From NCBI GenBank assembly GCA_946406115.1, contig OX291544.1:20787521-20851520 (forward strand): DNA of 64,000 nucleotides, read 5' to 3'. The translations under genes and the position numbers were made by a program. How positions within the stretch are numbered: the first letter of the stretch is position 1; every line of letters begins with the position of its first letter. The notes beneath the pieces were generated by a model, which saw only the letters and a program-made list of their open reading frames with translations, was not told the DNA's origin and ran no database searches. This stretch comes from Apoda limacodes. Lineage: Eukaryota; Arthropoda; Insecta; Lepidoptera; Limacodidae. Shown here in pieces: positions 49,701-54,810 of this stretch.

Positions 49701-51026
49701 AAAATAAATAATTAAATTAATATAAAACGTTTAAATTAAGTTTATTACCATTTTTATAGATAATGGTATAGAACCCTTTGTGTGCGAGTCCGACTCGCAC
49801 TTGGCCGATTTTTTTAAGTACATTCAGTATCACTGGCTCAGGGTCTATACTAGCCCATTCCCATGAGCTTGCCAGATAAAATAAACAAGTAATGGCTACT
49901 TCAACTTATTTATTAATAAAATGCAACATATTTTTACTAGCAATAACAAAAATAGCCCGTGGATGCTCAAGTTTCTAAGTCATAATGTTCTTGCTAGCTG
50001 ACTGTAATCAAACTATTGGATCTCTAACCAAGCTGAGGCATCTTGTACGTTGGTTAATGGGAATTTGTACTTTATTGTATAACACATAGGTAACTAAACT
50101 AAATTAAGTAAGGCTATATTCTAATTAACTTTTCCTCCCAGTCAATGATTATTGACTGCTAATGGTGTGTCTGTTTTAGGATGATTATTATTATCGCTTA
50201 TTTCGTTATTTGTCAACAGTCTGTTTAGCATTGTGTGTCAAAAATATCAAAATATTTGTATTATCTATAAAATTAGGCATTCCATTTACTATATTTTAGT
50301 CACTTTTGCCACCAAAAACTTTAAGCCCTACACACACAAACAATAGGTGTCCCTGGCAAAACTGGAGTTTTAATTTAACAGTATCAAACATAGGGATATG
50401 TGATTCCAAAACGAATACATTATAAGGGTGGCTTACTTACTAACCACCTGGAAACAAGTCTTAAAATCATATTTTGTAATCAGAAGGATTAAATTGGTCA
50501 GAATAACTAAAACTTTTACTCTCTGCCAAGTGATTATTGCCAGCGGGTTGATTCTGTAATAGATTGCTAACCTTTTTTGAAAGAAATAAGATATCCATTG
50601 CGGTTTCGCGTATATCTTATTTCTATGGATTTCAAGCGAGAATTGTTAGCTGTCACTTTACGGAATCGAGCCGCTGGTAAAGTTGATTTTCTACCAGTTT
50701 CCAAACCGTAGTTTGACAGTTAATTTTCACACTGACAGAAGTGATTTCCCACCATATCTATAGGGCTATGTTCCAACTCACGCCGAGTAATTATTACACG
50801 GTGAAGTTGAAAAATCAACCCATTCTGGAACAAGTGTTTGACAGTTAATTTTTACACTGACAGAACAAAACAACTTTTTCAACTTCCATGTTGCATTTTG
50901 GAACGTAATCGTTTTAGAATCCACCCTTTGATCCTAATATCGCTTAGGACACTCGTTTCAATACAAAATTCACGATCAACAAAGCATAGTGTTTATTACC
51001 TTCGAAACTGACACCGTTGATTCCAT
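16304..51026 (-). CDS. ORC3: Origin recognition complex subunit 3, complete 12-exon gene
   Basis: ORC3 (latheo in Drosophila) is a core subunit of the six-protein origin recognition complex, which binds replication origins in the nucleus and loads the MCM helicase. Twelve exons, each with GT-AG junctions and matching phases, give 2,157 bp: 718 residues, close to the human (about 711) and fly (about 721) proteins. Family landmarks in order: [11 protein letters not shown] (residues 10-20), [15 protein letters not shown] (90-104), [12 protein letters not shown] (119-130), the AAA+-like core with Walker-B-like [11 protein letters not shown] (203-213) and [12 protein letters not shown] (231-242), [19 protein letters not shown] and the winged-helix end [18 protein letters not shown]. 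No canonical Walker A is seen, as expected for ORC3. The ATG has a good context (ACACCATGG). Introns are 0.36-9.6 kb and hold many transposons, none in an exon. The identification rests on motif recall, not a search. Confidence 0.95.
16430..16560 (+). mobile_element. tRNA-like SINE fragment next to ORC3 exon 12
   Basis: A B-box-like GGTTCAATTCC (16492-16502) within a CCTGGGTTCAATTCCCGGTG stem-loop suggests a tRNA-derived SINE head on the plus strand. The A box is weak. It sits at the 3' end of ORC3 intron 11. Confidence 0.45.
16561..19014. other. ORC3 intron 11, proximal part
   Basis: AT-rich intronic DNA without genes. A GC-richer repeat patch at about 17200-17440 ends in AACTTGGCCGGTTTTTG, the same 3' phrase as the dispersed repeats at 4500 and 49425-49817. 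Confidence 0.45.
19054..20136 (-). pseudogene. LINE-A reverse transcriptase, longest open stretch (360 codons)
   Basis: Contains [13 protein letters not shown], the catalytic [15 protein letters not shown] box (about 19915-19955), [20 protein letters not shown] (19 residues into the thumb region), [36 protein letters not shown] and [12 protein letters not shown]. This covers the RT palm, thumb and C-terminal region. The upstream fingers ([17 protein letters not shown]) are in another frame at 20099-20299, and earlier RT/linker sequence is at 20334-20630, so the protein is interrupted. Confidence 0.9.
21195..21803 (-). pseudogene. LINE-A APE-type endonuclease domain
   Basis: The frame opens with MARKIKKG and runs through [32 protein letters not shown] and the catalytic [15 protein letters not shown] (about 21320-21365; Asp, Asn and His of the exonuclease-endonuclease-phosphatase fold). 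The last residues diverge where a frame change occurs at about 21215. The next part of the domain continues at 20854-21129 ([13 protein letters not shown], a second catalytic SDH). Confidence 0.9.
22483..22784. repeat. Diverged tandem duplication, two units of about 150 bp
   Basis: Unit 1 (22483-22640) and unit 2 (22641-22784) both start GGCCGTACTTT, continue with TTTTAGAGTTTCG and end ATAAACTTATT, TATCTATTATTT and TTTTATC. This lies in ORC3 intron 11, immediately 5' (in element terms) of LINE-A. Confidence 0.7.
22874..23550. repeat. Tandem duplication, two units of about 332-345 bp, almost identical
   Basis: Unit 1 (22874-23205) and unit 2 (23206-23550) share ACGGACTTATATTATTTC, GCAAGCTTTGCCGAACCC, the T-tract and ATGGATTxATGTCTTGG. 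Unit 2 has 13 extra bases (ATGCCACGAAAAT) after AAAGTCGTC. The high identity implies a recent duplication. Confidence 0.92.
23551..25229. other. ORC3 intron 11, distal part, no gene
   Basis: AT-rich. Around 24066 the phrase ATCTATACATATTATAAA resembles the 5' end of the Helitron-like repeats, and TTTCGCATTTATATTATTA near 24280 resembles one in reverse. Nothing firm. Confidence 0.35.
25230..25392 (+). mobile_element. LINE-A 3' end, 5'-truncated insertion
   Basis: It starts ATGGGGTTCTTCAAGAA, matching LINE-A near 9137, runs through GGTCGGCAGCGCG and ATCATCAGGC and ends in an A-rich tail (25373-25392). This is typical 5' truncation during target-primed reverse transcription. Confidence 0.8.
25982..26166 (-). 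CDS. ORC3: ORC3 exon 11
   Basis: Residues 626-686 plus two bases. Acceptor TTTTACAG, donor GTAAGTATT. Encodes [14 protein letters not shown] and [13 protein letters not shown], the strongly conserved ORC3 segment before the winged helix, then an acidic stretch (EEEDD). Another frame of this exon is also open but has no ORC3 similarity. Confidence 0.95.
26849..29190 (+). pseudogene. LINE-B relic (second non-LTR family), split by a MITE
   Basis: A degraded LINE on the plus strand in ORC3 intron 10, antisense to ORC3. Readable parts: linker [16 protein letters not shown] and [18 protein letters not shown] (26915-27190), RT fingers [20 protein letters not shown] (27555-27615), a palm motif read CGVRQCGL where GVRQGGL is usual (about 27893-27916), the catalytic SYADDMVL (about 28667-28690), [14 protein letters not shown] and [14 protein letters not shown] (28760-28900) and [12 protein letters not shown] (about 29017-29050). 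Frames shift repeatedly. The insertion at 27918-28574 splits the palm. The clade is uncertain. Sequence at 26600-26848 may be its leader. Confidence 0.85.
27918..28574. mobile_element. hAT-like MITE (657 bp) nested in LINE-B
   Basis: Perfect 12-bp terminal inverted repeats, TAGAGATTGCAA (27918-27929) and TTGCAATCTCTA (28563-28574), are flanked by a perfect 8-bp target duplication GGTCTGAC (27910-27917 and 28575-28582). Removing it rejoins LINE-B between its GVRQ motif and the following TSPK-like motif. GC-rich CCGGGCCCGGCCGGG lies just inside the left end and CCCGGCCGGG near the right. No transposase is encoded. Confidence 0.9.
29274..29367 (+). repeat. Dispersed repeat, copy 2 (uninterrupted)
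   Basis: Same sequence as 455-527 joined to 783-811. Here GGCCTCATTAGTAATTTTC is continuous, giving the empty-site comparison for the MITE at 528-774. Confidence 0.65.
29501..29734 (-). CDS. ORC3: ORC3 exon 10
   Basis: Residues 548-625, phase 0 at both ends. Acceptor TACATTTGCAG, donor GTATTG. Encodes [40 protein letters not shown] and [14 protein letters not shown], among the best conserved blocks of ORC3. Confidence 0.95.
29757..29990 (+). repeat. Helitron-like repeat fragment in ORC3 intron 9
   Basis: Begins ATCCATACTAATATTATAAA 22 bp into the intron and continues with CTAAAATTTAGCAGAGATAG and GGCTACTTTTATC. The 3' end is not definable. It starts very close to the exon 10 acceptor. Confidence 0.45.
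30363..30406. repeat. Perfect 13-bp inverted repeat hairpin
   Basis: CCTACATAGAATG (30363-30375) and CATTCTATGTAGG (30394-30406) with an 18-base loop, within ORC3 intron 9. Confidence 0.6.
30661..30687. repeat. Perfect 11-bp palindrome with 5-base loop
   Basis: GATATCCTATA, AAGCT, TATAGGATATC, within ORC3 intron 9. Function unknown. Confidence 0.6.
31505..31884 (-). mobile_element. Helitron-like repeat, minus strand, in ORC3 intron 9
   Basis: In reverse it starts ATCCATTCTAATATT, passes through GAGTTACTTTCGC- and CTCTTCACGCTTAAACCGC-type phrases and ends in CCGCGGGAAAAAGCTAT (31505-31525 complement). The CCACCCGCC phrase is present twice, so the body is duplicated as in the copy at 1111-1507. 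Confidence 0.5.
32057..32431 (-). CDS. ORC3: ORC3 exon 9
   Basis: Residues 423-547, phase 0. Acceptor CTTTTTTAG, donor GTAAGTATA. Begins [12 protein letters not shown], which aligns with the RELYCTC segment of vertebrate ORC3. The rest is the less conserved insert-rich middle of the protein. Confidence 0.93.
32754..32883. mobile_element. 130-bp tRNA-like element bounded by 14-bp inverted repeats
   Basis: AGCAAAGATGTAGT (32754-32767) and ACTGCATCTTTGCT (32870-32883) are inverted repeats with one mismatch. Between them is a tRNA-like core on the plus strand (32793-32859). It has an A box TAGCTGAATGG (32800-32810), a D arm GCTGAATGGTAGC, a B box GGTTCAAGTCC (32838-32848) and acceptor-like ends that pair 6 of 7. 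The anticodon arm does not fold, so it is not a working tRNA. It lies in the 537-bp ORC3 intron 8. It could be a SINE head or an unusual MITE that carries Pol III boxes. Confidence 0.6.
32969..33283 (-). CDS. ORC3: ORC3 exon 8
   Basis: Residues 318-422, phase 0. Acceptor TTCAATTTACAG, donor GTAAGTTTAG. Encodes [27 protein letters not shown] and IPKNIIGRT, corresponding to the LLEHF...LCC, RRLPSFRRY and LPKYPLG blocks of known ORC3. Confidence 0.95.
33284..35175. other. ORC3 intron 7
   Basis: No gene. A dispersed repeat at 34191-34270 (CACTGTTGGAGCACGG, CACCTTGAGCCAAG) has a relative at 55412-55500. A GC-richer patch at 34500-34620 is unexplained. Confidence 0.45.
35176..35301 (-). CDS. ORC3: ORC3 exon 7
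   Basis: Residues 276-317, phase 0. Acceptor TTATTTCAG, donor GTAAGTAAA. Encodes [13 protein letters not shown] and [16 protein letters not shown], equivalent to the NIFLYHDFSVQNFIKG block of vertebrate ORC3. Confidence 0.94.
35524..36280 (+). repeat. Dispersed repeat with an internal tandem of about 310 bp
   Basis: Starts AAAACCGGTCAAGTGCAAAT and CGGACTCGCGCACC, the lepidopteran repeat end also seen in reverse at 49800. Inside, a unit with AATTTCATGATTCTAG, CAACGxGAAGTACCCCAT and ATTTGATATTAA occurs twice (about 35650-35935 and 35960-36215). Confidence 0.6.
36860..36935 (+). promoter_or_regulatory. Possible 5' end of the Mutator/YqaJ gene
   Basis: A short GC-rich patch (GAGGCGGCGGCGCGGC, about 36900) in AT-rich DNA, followed by a donor-like ACAGTGAGTATGG, lies 370 bp before the first coding exon. 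It may be a non-coding first exon or core promoter. Weak evidence. Confidence 0.25.
37302..37411 (+). CDS. Mutator/YqaJ gene exon 1
   Basis: ATG at 37302, then [20 protein letters not shown]; donor GTAAGTACT. Ends two bases into a codon. The Lys/Arg-rich start resembles a nuclear localisation signal. Confidence 0.6.
37580..37800. repeat. Fold-back element in the first intron of the Mutator/YqaJ gene
   Basis: The left arm 37580-37670 and right arm 37713-37800 are inverted copies: CAGTTTGAAGT pairs with ACTTCAAACTG, GTAAAAATAA with TTATTTTTAC, and ACAACC with GGTTGT at the outer ends. The loop is about 42 bp. Typical lepidopteran fold-back MITE. Confidence 0.75.
38698..38810 (+). CDS. Mutator/YqaJ gene exon 2 (alternative a)
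   Basis: Acceptor ATTATTACAG, donor GGTAAGTAA. Reads [18 protein letters not shown] and [10 protein letters not shown]. It needs one base from exon 1 phase and leaves one base, exactly like exon 3. Confidence 0.5.
39090..39260 (-). repeat. Dispersed repeat fragment
   Basis: ACTAGCTGATCCAGCGAACG at its left edge is the end phrase of a common lepidopteran interspersed repeat (family not determined). It lies between exons 2 and 3 of the Mutator/YqaJ gene. Confidence 0.4.
39290..39435 (+). CDS. Mutator/YqaJ gene exon 3 (alternative b)
   Basis: Acceptor TTATTACAG, donor AGTAAGTATA. Its open frame reads [30 protein letters not shown] and EHKKT. That frame fits exon 1 and exon 4 directly but not a transcript that also has exon 2. 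Both exons end with a Lys-x-Thr codon run before the donor, suggesting an exon duplication. Confidence 0.5.
39883..41821 (+). pseudogene. Mutator/YqaJ gene last exon: transposase plus nuclease
   Basis: The acceptor TTGAG at 39882 gives the only frame that reaches MNINTG without a stop. The transposase part runs 39883-40834 through three frames. The nuclease part is open from 40874 to 41821 (315 codons after Met) in the same frame as 40637-40834, with a single TAA between them. The YqaJ catalytic Asp and Glu-x-Lys (PDAIV and LEIKC) are intact, so the nuclease portion looks better preserved than the transposase. Confidence 0.8.
41822..43590. other. ORC3 intron 6 downstream of the transposon gene
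   Basis: AT-rich. GAGCGCCATCTCTTGGCTG (about 43068) resembles a common lepidopteran repeat phrase, and AACCGGTTAAT occurs twice near 43270 and 43310. No gene, and no clear transposon end. Confidence 0.35.
43591..43720. repeat. Three tandem units of about 45 bp
   Basis: Each unit starts CTATTCTAT and holds TAAATAAA and CTTCTAC: 43591-43635, 43636-43675 (5 bp shorter) and 43676-43720. Confidence 0.75.
44221..44368 (-). CDS. ORC3: ORC3 exon 6
   Basis: Residues 226-275. The first base completes a Ser codon. Acceptor ATTTTCAG, donor GTAAGTGCT. Encodes [36 protein letters not shown] and LYMNQ, the sensor-like strand of the AAA+-like domain and its neighbour. Confidence 0.95.
45297..45517 (-). CDS. 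ORC3: ORC3 exon 5
   Basis: Residues 153-225 plus two bases. Acceptor CTTACTAG, donor GTAAATATT. An acidic run (EDNDDEEDE) and a Lys-rich run precede TWYHNRYF, then the Walker-B-like [19 protein letters not shown]. Confidence 0.95.
45875..45983 (-). CDS. ORC3: ORC3 exon 4
   Basis: Residues 116-152. The first base completes an Arg codon. Acceptor TTTTTTTTAG, donor GTGTGTAT (weak but in phase). Encodes [20 protein letters not shown] and [11 protein letters not shown]. Confidence 0.93.
46310..47640 (-). pseudogene. LINE-C relic (third non-LTR family), 3' half, in ORC3 intron 3
   Basis: Minus strand: [53 protein letters not shown] (47220-47600), then, after shifts, [18 protein letters not shown] and [17 protein letters not shown] (46793-47038). 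This is the C-terminal RT and tail of a Jockey/CR1-like LINE distinct from LINE-A. The 3' untranslated part probably runs to about 46310 and includes a long (AT)n tract. It is in the same orientation as ORC3. Confidence 0.82.
46702..46764. repeat. (AT)n microsatellite
   Basis: About 31 uninterrupted AT dinucleotides. Confidence 0.95.
47873..48048 (-). CDS. ORC3: ORC3 exon 3
   Basis: Residues 58-115 plus two bases. Acceptor TTTAATTACAG, donor GTGAAATG. Encodes [18 protein letters not shown] and [19 protein letters not shown], the ALVTGVN-type N-terminal motif of ORC3. Confidence 0.95.
48049..48934. other. ORC3 intron 2
   Basis: A GC-richer stretch at about 48110-48500 (TTACCTGCAGTTCCTGGCC, CGGTGGGCCCC) looks like a dispersed repeat, but no ends or relatives were found in the window. 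Confidence 0.35.
48935..49078 (-). CDS. ORC3: ORC3 exon 2
   Basis: Residues 10-57, phase 0. Acceptor TGTGTTGTAG, donor GTATGAAC. Encodes [17 protein letters not shown] and [15 protein letters not shown], the N-terminal basic segment and conserved Trp-rich motif. Confidence 0.94.
49425..49817 (-). repeat. Dispersed repeat with inverted-repeat-like ends, in ORC3 intron 1
   Basis: The left edge AGGGTTCGTATCC and right edge GTATAGAACCCT look like imperfect terminal inverted repeats. The body has GTCTGTCTGTCACCAGG and TGTTGCCGCTATAACAAC; outside the right end is GAGTCCGACTCGCACTTGGCC. A widespread insect repeat type. Confidence 0.6.
50536..50683. repeat. Fold-back element in ORC3 intron 1
   Basis: Outer arms CCAGCGGGTTGATTCTGTAA (about 50539-50558) and TTACGGAATCGAGCCGCTGG (about 50663-50682) are inverted with few mismatches. 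The inner arms AGAAATAAGATAT (50582-50594) and ATATCTTATTTCT (50611-50623) pair perfectly around a 16-bp loop. Confidence 0.75.
50711..50860. repeat. 30-bp direct repeat pair upstream of the fold-back
   Basis: GTTTGACAGTTAATTTTCAC with ACTGACAGAA at about 50711 recurs with one change at about 50828, 117 bp away, in intron 1 close to the ORC3 start. Confidence 0.65.
51000..51026 (-). CDS. ORC3: ORC3 exon 1 (start codon)
   Basis: Nine codons, MESTVSVSK, then donor GTAATAAAC. ATG at 51024-51026 in context ACACCATGG. The end SVSK joins in phase to GVFLF of exon 2, matching the VSKG start of other ORC3 proteins. Any 5' untranslated exon was not located. Confidence 0.9.
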
Positions 51027-51528
51027 GGTGTATAAGTCTTGTCATACAAATAGTCAGAAATGAAGCATTAAATGGATTTGTGAAGTGAGAGTCGATAGAG
51101 CCGAAAATAATAGATGTTTATTTATCAACTTCAATAGATTGTCAAAATTCTGAAGGCTCCCTAAAGAGGTTAGAAATATATTTATTTTTATTTAAAATTA
51201 CGCGGAAGCAAACCATAACATCAGTGCTGCCACATTAGAATCATAAGTTTTCCCCAACAATAACCTCAAAACACCCGCTTTTGCTCGTCGAAAATCGGGT
51301 ATTTTCTTAAATTCATATCTATCCGGTTCATTTTTTAATTAAACATAGTAATGTTATAAAAAGCTACTGTTATCAGTTCTTAACATTGACAATACATTAA
51401 TCAATTTGAACAAATTACTTTAAAAAAAGAACTACCTAATTGTCGCTAGAACTAAGCTCAAAAGAATCAGAAGTAGGCCATAATTTCGTTCGCAATATTT
51501 AAATAGTGGGCTGTATCGCTATAAGGAT

Positions 51529-52065
51529 ACCATAGACTTCAAGTTCTTAAATCTGTCGTATGGATGGACTACGCAATAAGCTCACGAAATTGACCACACT
51601 GAAGAAGACAAAGTTAGCCTGTGGTATCTTTTCTCATAGACAAAACACCACACGTTCGCTTCGTCTCTGTCAGACGTTTGTGACCACTTTTTTACAGCTA
51701 GCTAGAAAATGTGCTGTCCAGTTGCCTATATCTATATAGGATTCCTTCCTTCTCGCTACTAATACAAAAGCTTTTGAAATTAATTAAGGTTTTTTTTTTA
51801 GCAAATACTTTTTTTATTGTAAAAAATATGGATCTTAAAAATCATCCACAGTTATGTTAGAAAATAATCATCTTACCATGGGCAAATAAAAGTGTTAGGA
51901 AGTACTATTGTTATGTTTTAGTATTGTTAGATCCGCTTTTACTATCCTAATATGACCATCATGAGATCGTCCTAATCTGGTAATTACGACCATAGACTTC
52001 GAGTTCCGTAATCCATCCAATGGACTGCGCAAAATGGCCACACTTCAAAAAGAAACAAAGCTAAT
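51529..52065 (+). repeat. Two direct copies of a dispersed repeat
   Basis: ACCATAGACTTCAAGTTC...GGACTACGCAATA...CCACACT at 51529-51615 recurs, diverged, at 51989-52065, upstream of the ORC3 start. Confidence 0.55.
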
Positions 52066-52134
52066 GGGCTATGTTGCATCTGCCTGTTTCTTTTTTGTAA
52101 AGCGAAAACAAAACATTAGAAAAAGACAAGAGAA

Positions 52135-52270
52135 AAGTTATTGGATTTTTGAAGGGTCGGCAGCGCGAGAGTGATACTTCTGGTGTTGCAAGCGTTCATA
52201 GGCCACGGTGACTGCTTACCATCAGGCTGACCGTGTGCTAATTTGTACCTTAGAGGCATAAAAAAAAAGA
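52135..52270 (+). mobile_element. LINE-A 3' end, 5'-truncated insertion
   Basis: GGATTTTTGAAGGGTCGGCA, CTTCTGGTGTTGCAAGCG and TTACCATCAGGC match the last 130 bp of LINE-A and end in GGCATAAAAAAAA. Confidence 0.8.
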
Positions 52271-52559
52271 ATACCGAAGCGAGGCAGTTGAACTTCCTTG
52301 ATATAAACCGTTTCAGATATAAAGTTTTGCCATTGCTAAGCAACTTCTAACGGTGCAGCCCAGCCTTACTGATAGCACCACAGATCTTGTATTATTAATT
52401 TTACTACTGGAGCGAGCTATCCTTGTGGATCATAAATTCGAGCTACGTTAGATAAAATAGCACGCTTAGTCAGAATATGAAAATTAAAATCTGAAAGAGA
52501 ATACGTAAAAATATCATTACTAGGGTCCTACTGCACTCCAAGATTTTTTCTAAATTTTG

Positions 52560-53410
52560 GCTAAAAAATTTTGGAACTTGAACATTTGCTTAAGGTAGCT
52601 CTGCCAGAAATTCAAGAGAATTACTGCTCCATTTCCTGAATTCTAATTTCGGACAATTTAAGAGATTTATTAATTTGTTTTTTAGTTCTACTGCAGCTTC
52701 AACAGATGGCGCACCTGCGGTAATGTCATCCAGTTATGTATCATGGAGCTAGGCATTTGCTGCGCGTGGCCACTGTTTCCCATGAGCCTTTGCAAGCTGG
52801 TGCAGTGTTCGTATAGCGAGATAAGGTAAACTGCAAAGACCATATGTTACGGTAGTCAATTCAAACTTCCTGCACTGGGGAGTTGTAAGACTCTCGCCAT
52901 AGTATATTCTGCAAGGCACGGTCTACAGTACGTAAGTCTATGTTTCGGTAAATTTTACTTATATCACTAAAAAGCTATATCATGAAGACGAAATTTGGTA
53001 ATGATGTCAATAATGTCATTTTGGAATTTAGATCCAGTATACACAACGTGATTGAGGGATTTTACATTTGTCGTTTTGTTGACAAGCTATCAGGAATAAT
53101 AAAGGTAAAAGTATTCAGCGGTTTTATTTGAAATTTCAAAAGAAGAATACCAGGGATTGGAATATATATATGCAGCACTATATGGCCCGATCCCTGGTAT
53201 TCTTGCGTGAAAGTAACGTAATTTTCTTTTAATTCTGGATTACGTACCAGTCGCCTTTCAAGTTTATTTAAACGAGACAATATCTGCTGTGTAACGCAGC
53301 CGGAAGACCTAAGCTTGGTTTCAGTCGTTGCCCGTCATAAATTTCAGGAAAAACTTCCGCACCGATTAACATTTCTATCTCTGATGCTTTGTCAAAGGGA
53401 GCGCAAGGGC
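52560..53410 (-). pseudogene. BEL/Pao LTR retrotransposon relic (protease end to RT)
   Basis: Minus-strand fragments in family order: a protease-end motif EMLIGAEVFPE (about 53360-53390), RLNKLERRLVRNPELKE (53220-53275), GSKFQNDIIDII (about 52990-53030), ISKIYRNI and ALQNILWRE (about 52890-52960) and VEAAVELKNKLINLL-like sequence (about 52680-52720). Stops and frame changes separate every block, and no LTRs or integrase are present. It is an old, inactive fragment. Confidence 0.75.
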
Positions 53411-53904
53411 GTAGCTAGGTACGGGCAAAGGGGGACAGCTGCCTAGCAGGGCATAAGTGTATGGCAGGAATGATTTAATCATTCAAAAATTAACCTATTT
53501 TCTTCGCCCGCATTTTATACCGCTACTACACTATCGTCCAACGTGTAGTAGAGTACATCGTAAGTATTTGATGTTGTTGGGTCGTTATAGCACGCGACTG
53601 CGCGATCGTTCGTTCATTATTTACCTATTTCATCATCAGCCCACTACAGTCCACTAACGGCGCCAGCTACATAAGGACCGAGGGTGCCTATTCACTACCA
53701 TTGAGGGGCTGAGCTCCTCCAATATGTTATGATACCTCGTGTTACTGTGGTGACTCGGAATTTGCCCCCTACCAATCCTGCACTCTATCTCTGAACATAG
53801 GCTTTTCTTAAGGTGCGCGACTCTGCACGCTTCTGCGCCTTATAACGACACTATCGTCTGTAAAGCGTAGGCGTAAGATTTGCTCGCCTTTTACATGTAT
53901 GCTT
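53411..53904. other. Intergenic DNA, nothing recognised
   Basis: Somewhat GC-richer than its surroundings, with no coding frame of known type. It ends at the LINE-A relic. Confidence 0.35.
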
Positions 53905-54150
53905 TGCCCTAGGTGGCAAACAAGCTAACGGTCCACCTGATGGTAAGCGGTCACCGTAGCCTATGGTTAAAAGAGCTAAGCTGGTATGCGGGTGCAGCCA
54001 CCCAGAGATGGCAGCAGTACCCCATATAGGGCCCAACTTGCAACTTGTAGAGCAGTAACCTGCGCCTCGAGGTGAATTACTGCTTCGCTCTGTTAAGTAC
54101 TCCAAATTTTTGGATTCCATCTTCGCCTTGTCTTTCAAATGATTTTGGAA
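53905..54150 (-). pseudogene. LINE-A relic with internal deletion
   Basis: The 3' end (TCCACCTGATGGTAAGCGG) is joined at about 53966 directly to the RT C-terminal region (AGCTAAGCTGGTATGCGGG onward). The roughly 430 bp present between these points in the 19015-22390 copy are missing. Confidence 0.8.
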
Positions 54151-54654
54151 TTTTAAAAAAAATAGTGGGTGACGAGAATTGTATTATCAAGTTACAATCA
54201 CTCTTTTTAGAGGAATTTCCCCGCGTTTTTTCCACACTGATCACCAGTACCTAAGTTATCAAGGATTAGGTAGGGAGAAAGTAAACGTCACATTACGGAA
54301 AAAATAGTTAACCGCATCTTGGTAATTATTGGGACGCTTCTTGTGTTTGTCTGGTCTGGGCAGCAAAAAATTTGAAAGATCCGGATTTCGAAAACAACTG
54401 AAAATACACTAATATCCGGATTTTTCGGATAACGGATAGTCACTAGATGCAAGTACTTCCGGTTTCGGAGTCTTGTAATCCCAAGCGAAGAATAGGCCTC
54501 AAAGGAAGGAAGGAAAAGTTTCAATAAACATGAGAACTATTGACGGCAGCTCTTCGTTCCAACCTAAATTTTTACGCCAAAGCTGCTGTGTATTATACGT
54601 TCTTTGATGATTAACGGCATTTCAAGTCCCATTGGATCATACACACACCCACAC

Positions 54655-54810
54655 ACGCAAAACAACTCCCGCAGCCTAGTTGGTAGTGTGTTCGATTCCC
54701 GCACTAATAGACAAACATTAATGTGATAAACATTTGACAATTTGAGTCTGGGTGTATTCATATATGATATGTATTTACAAAAAAAGTAATATATAGGTAT
54801 TTGTATCCGT
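54655..54810 (+). mobile_element. tRNA-derived SINE, internally deleted
   Basis: A-box-like AGCCTAGTTGGTAGTG runs straight into the B-box sequence GTTCGATTCCCGC (54690-54702), then ACAAACATTAATGTGATAAAC and an AT tail, the same tail as the SINE at 15897-16150. Confidence 0.6.
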
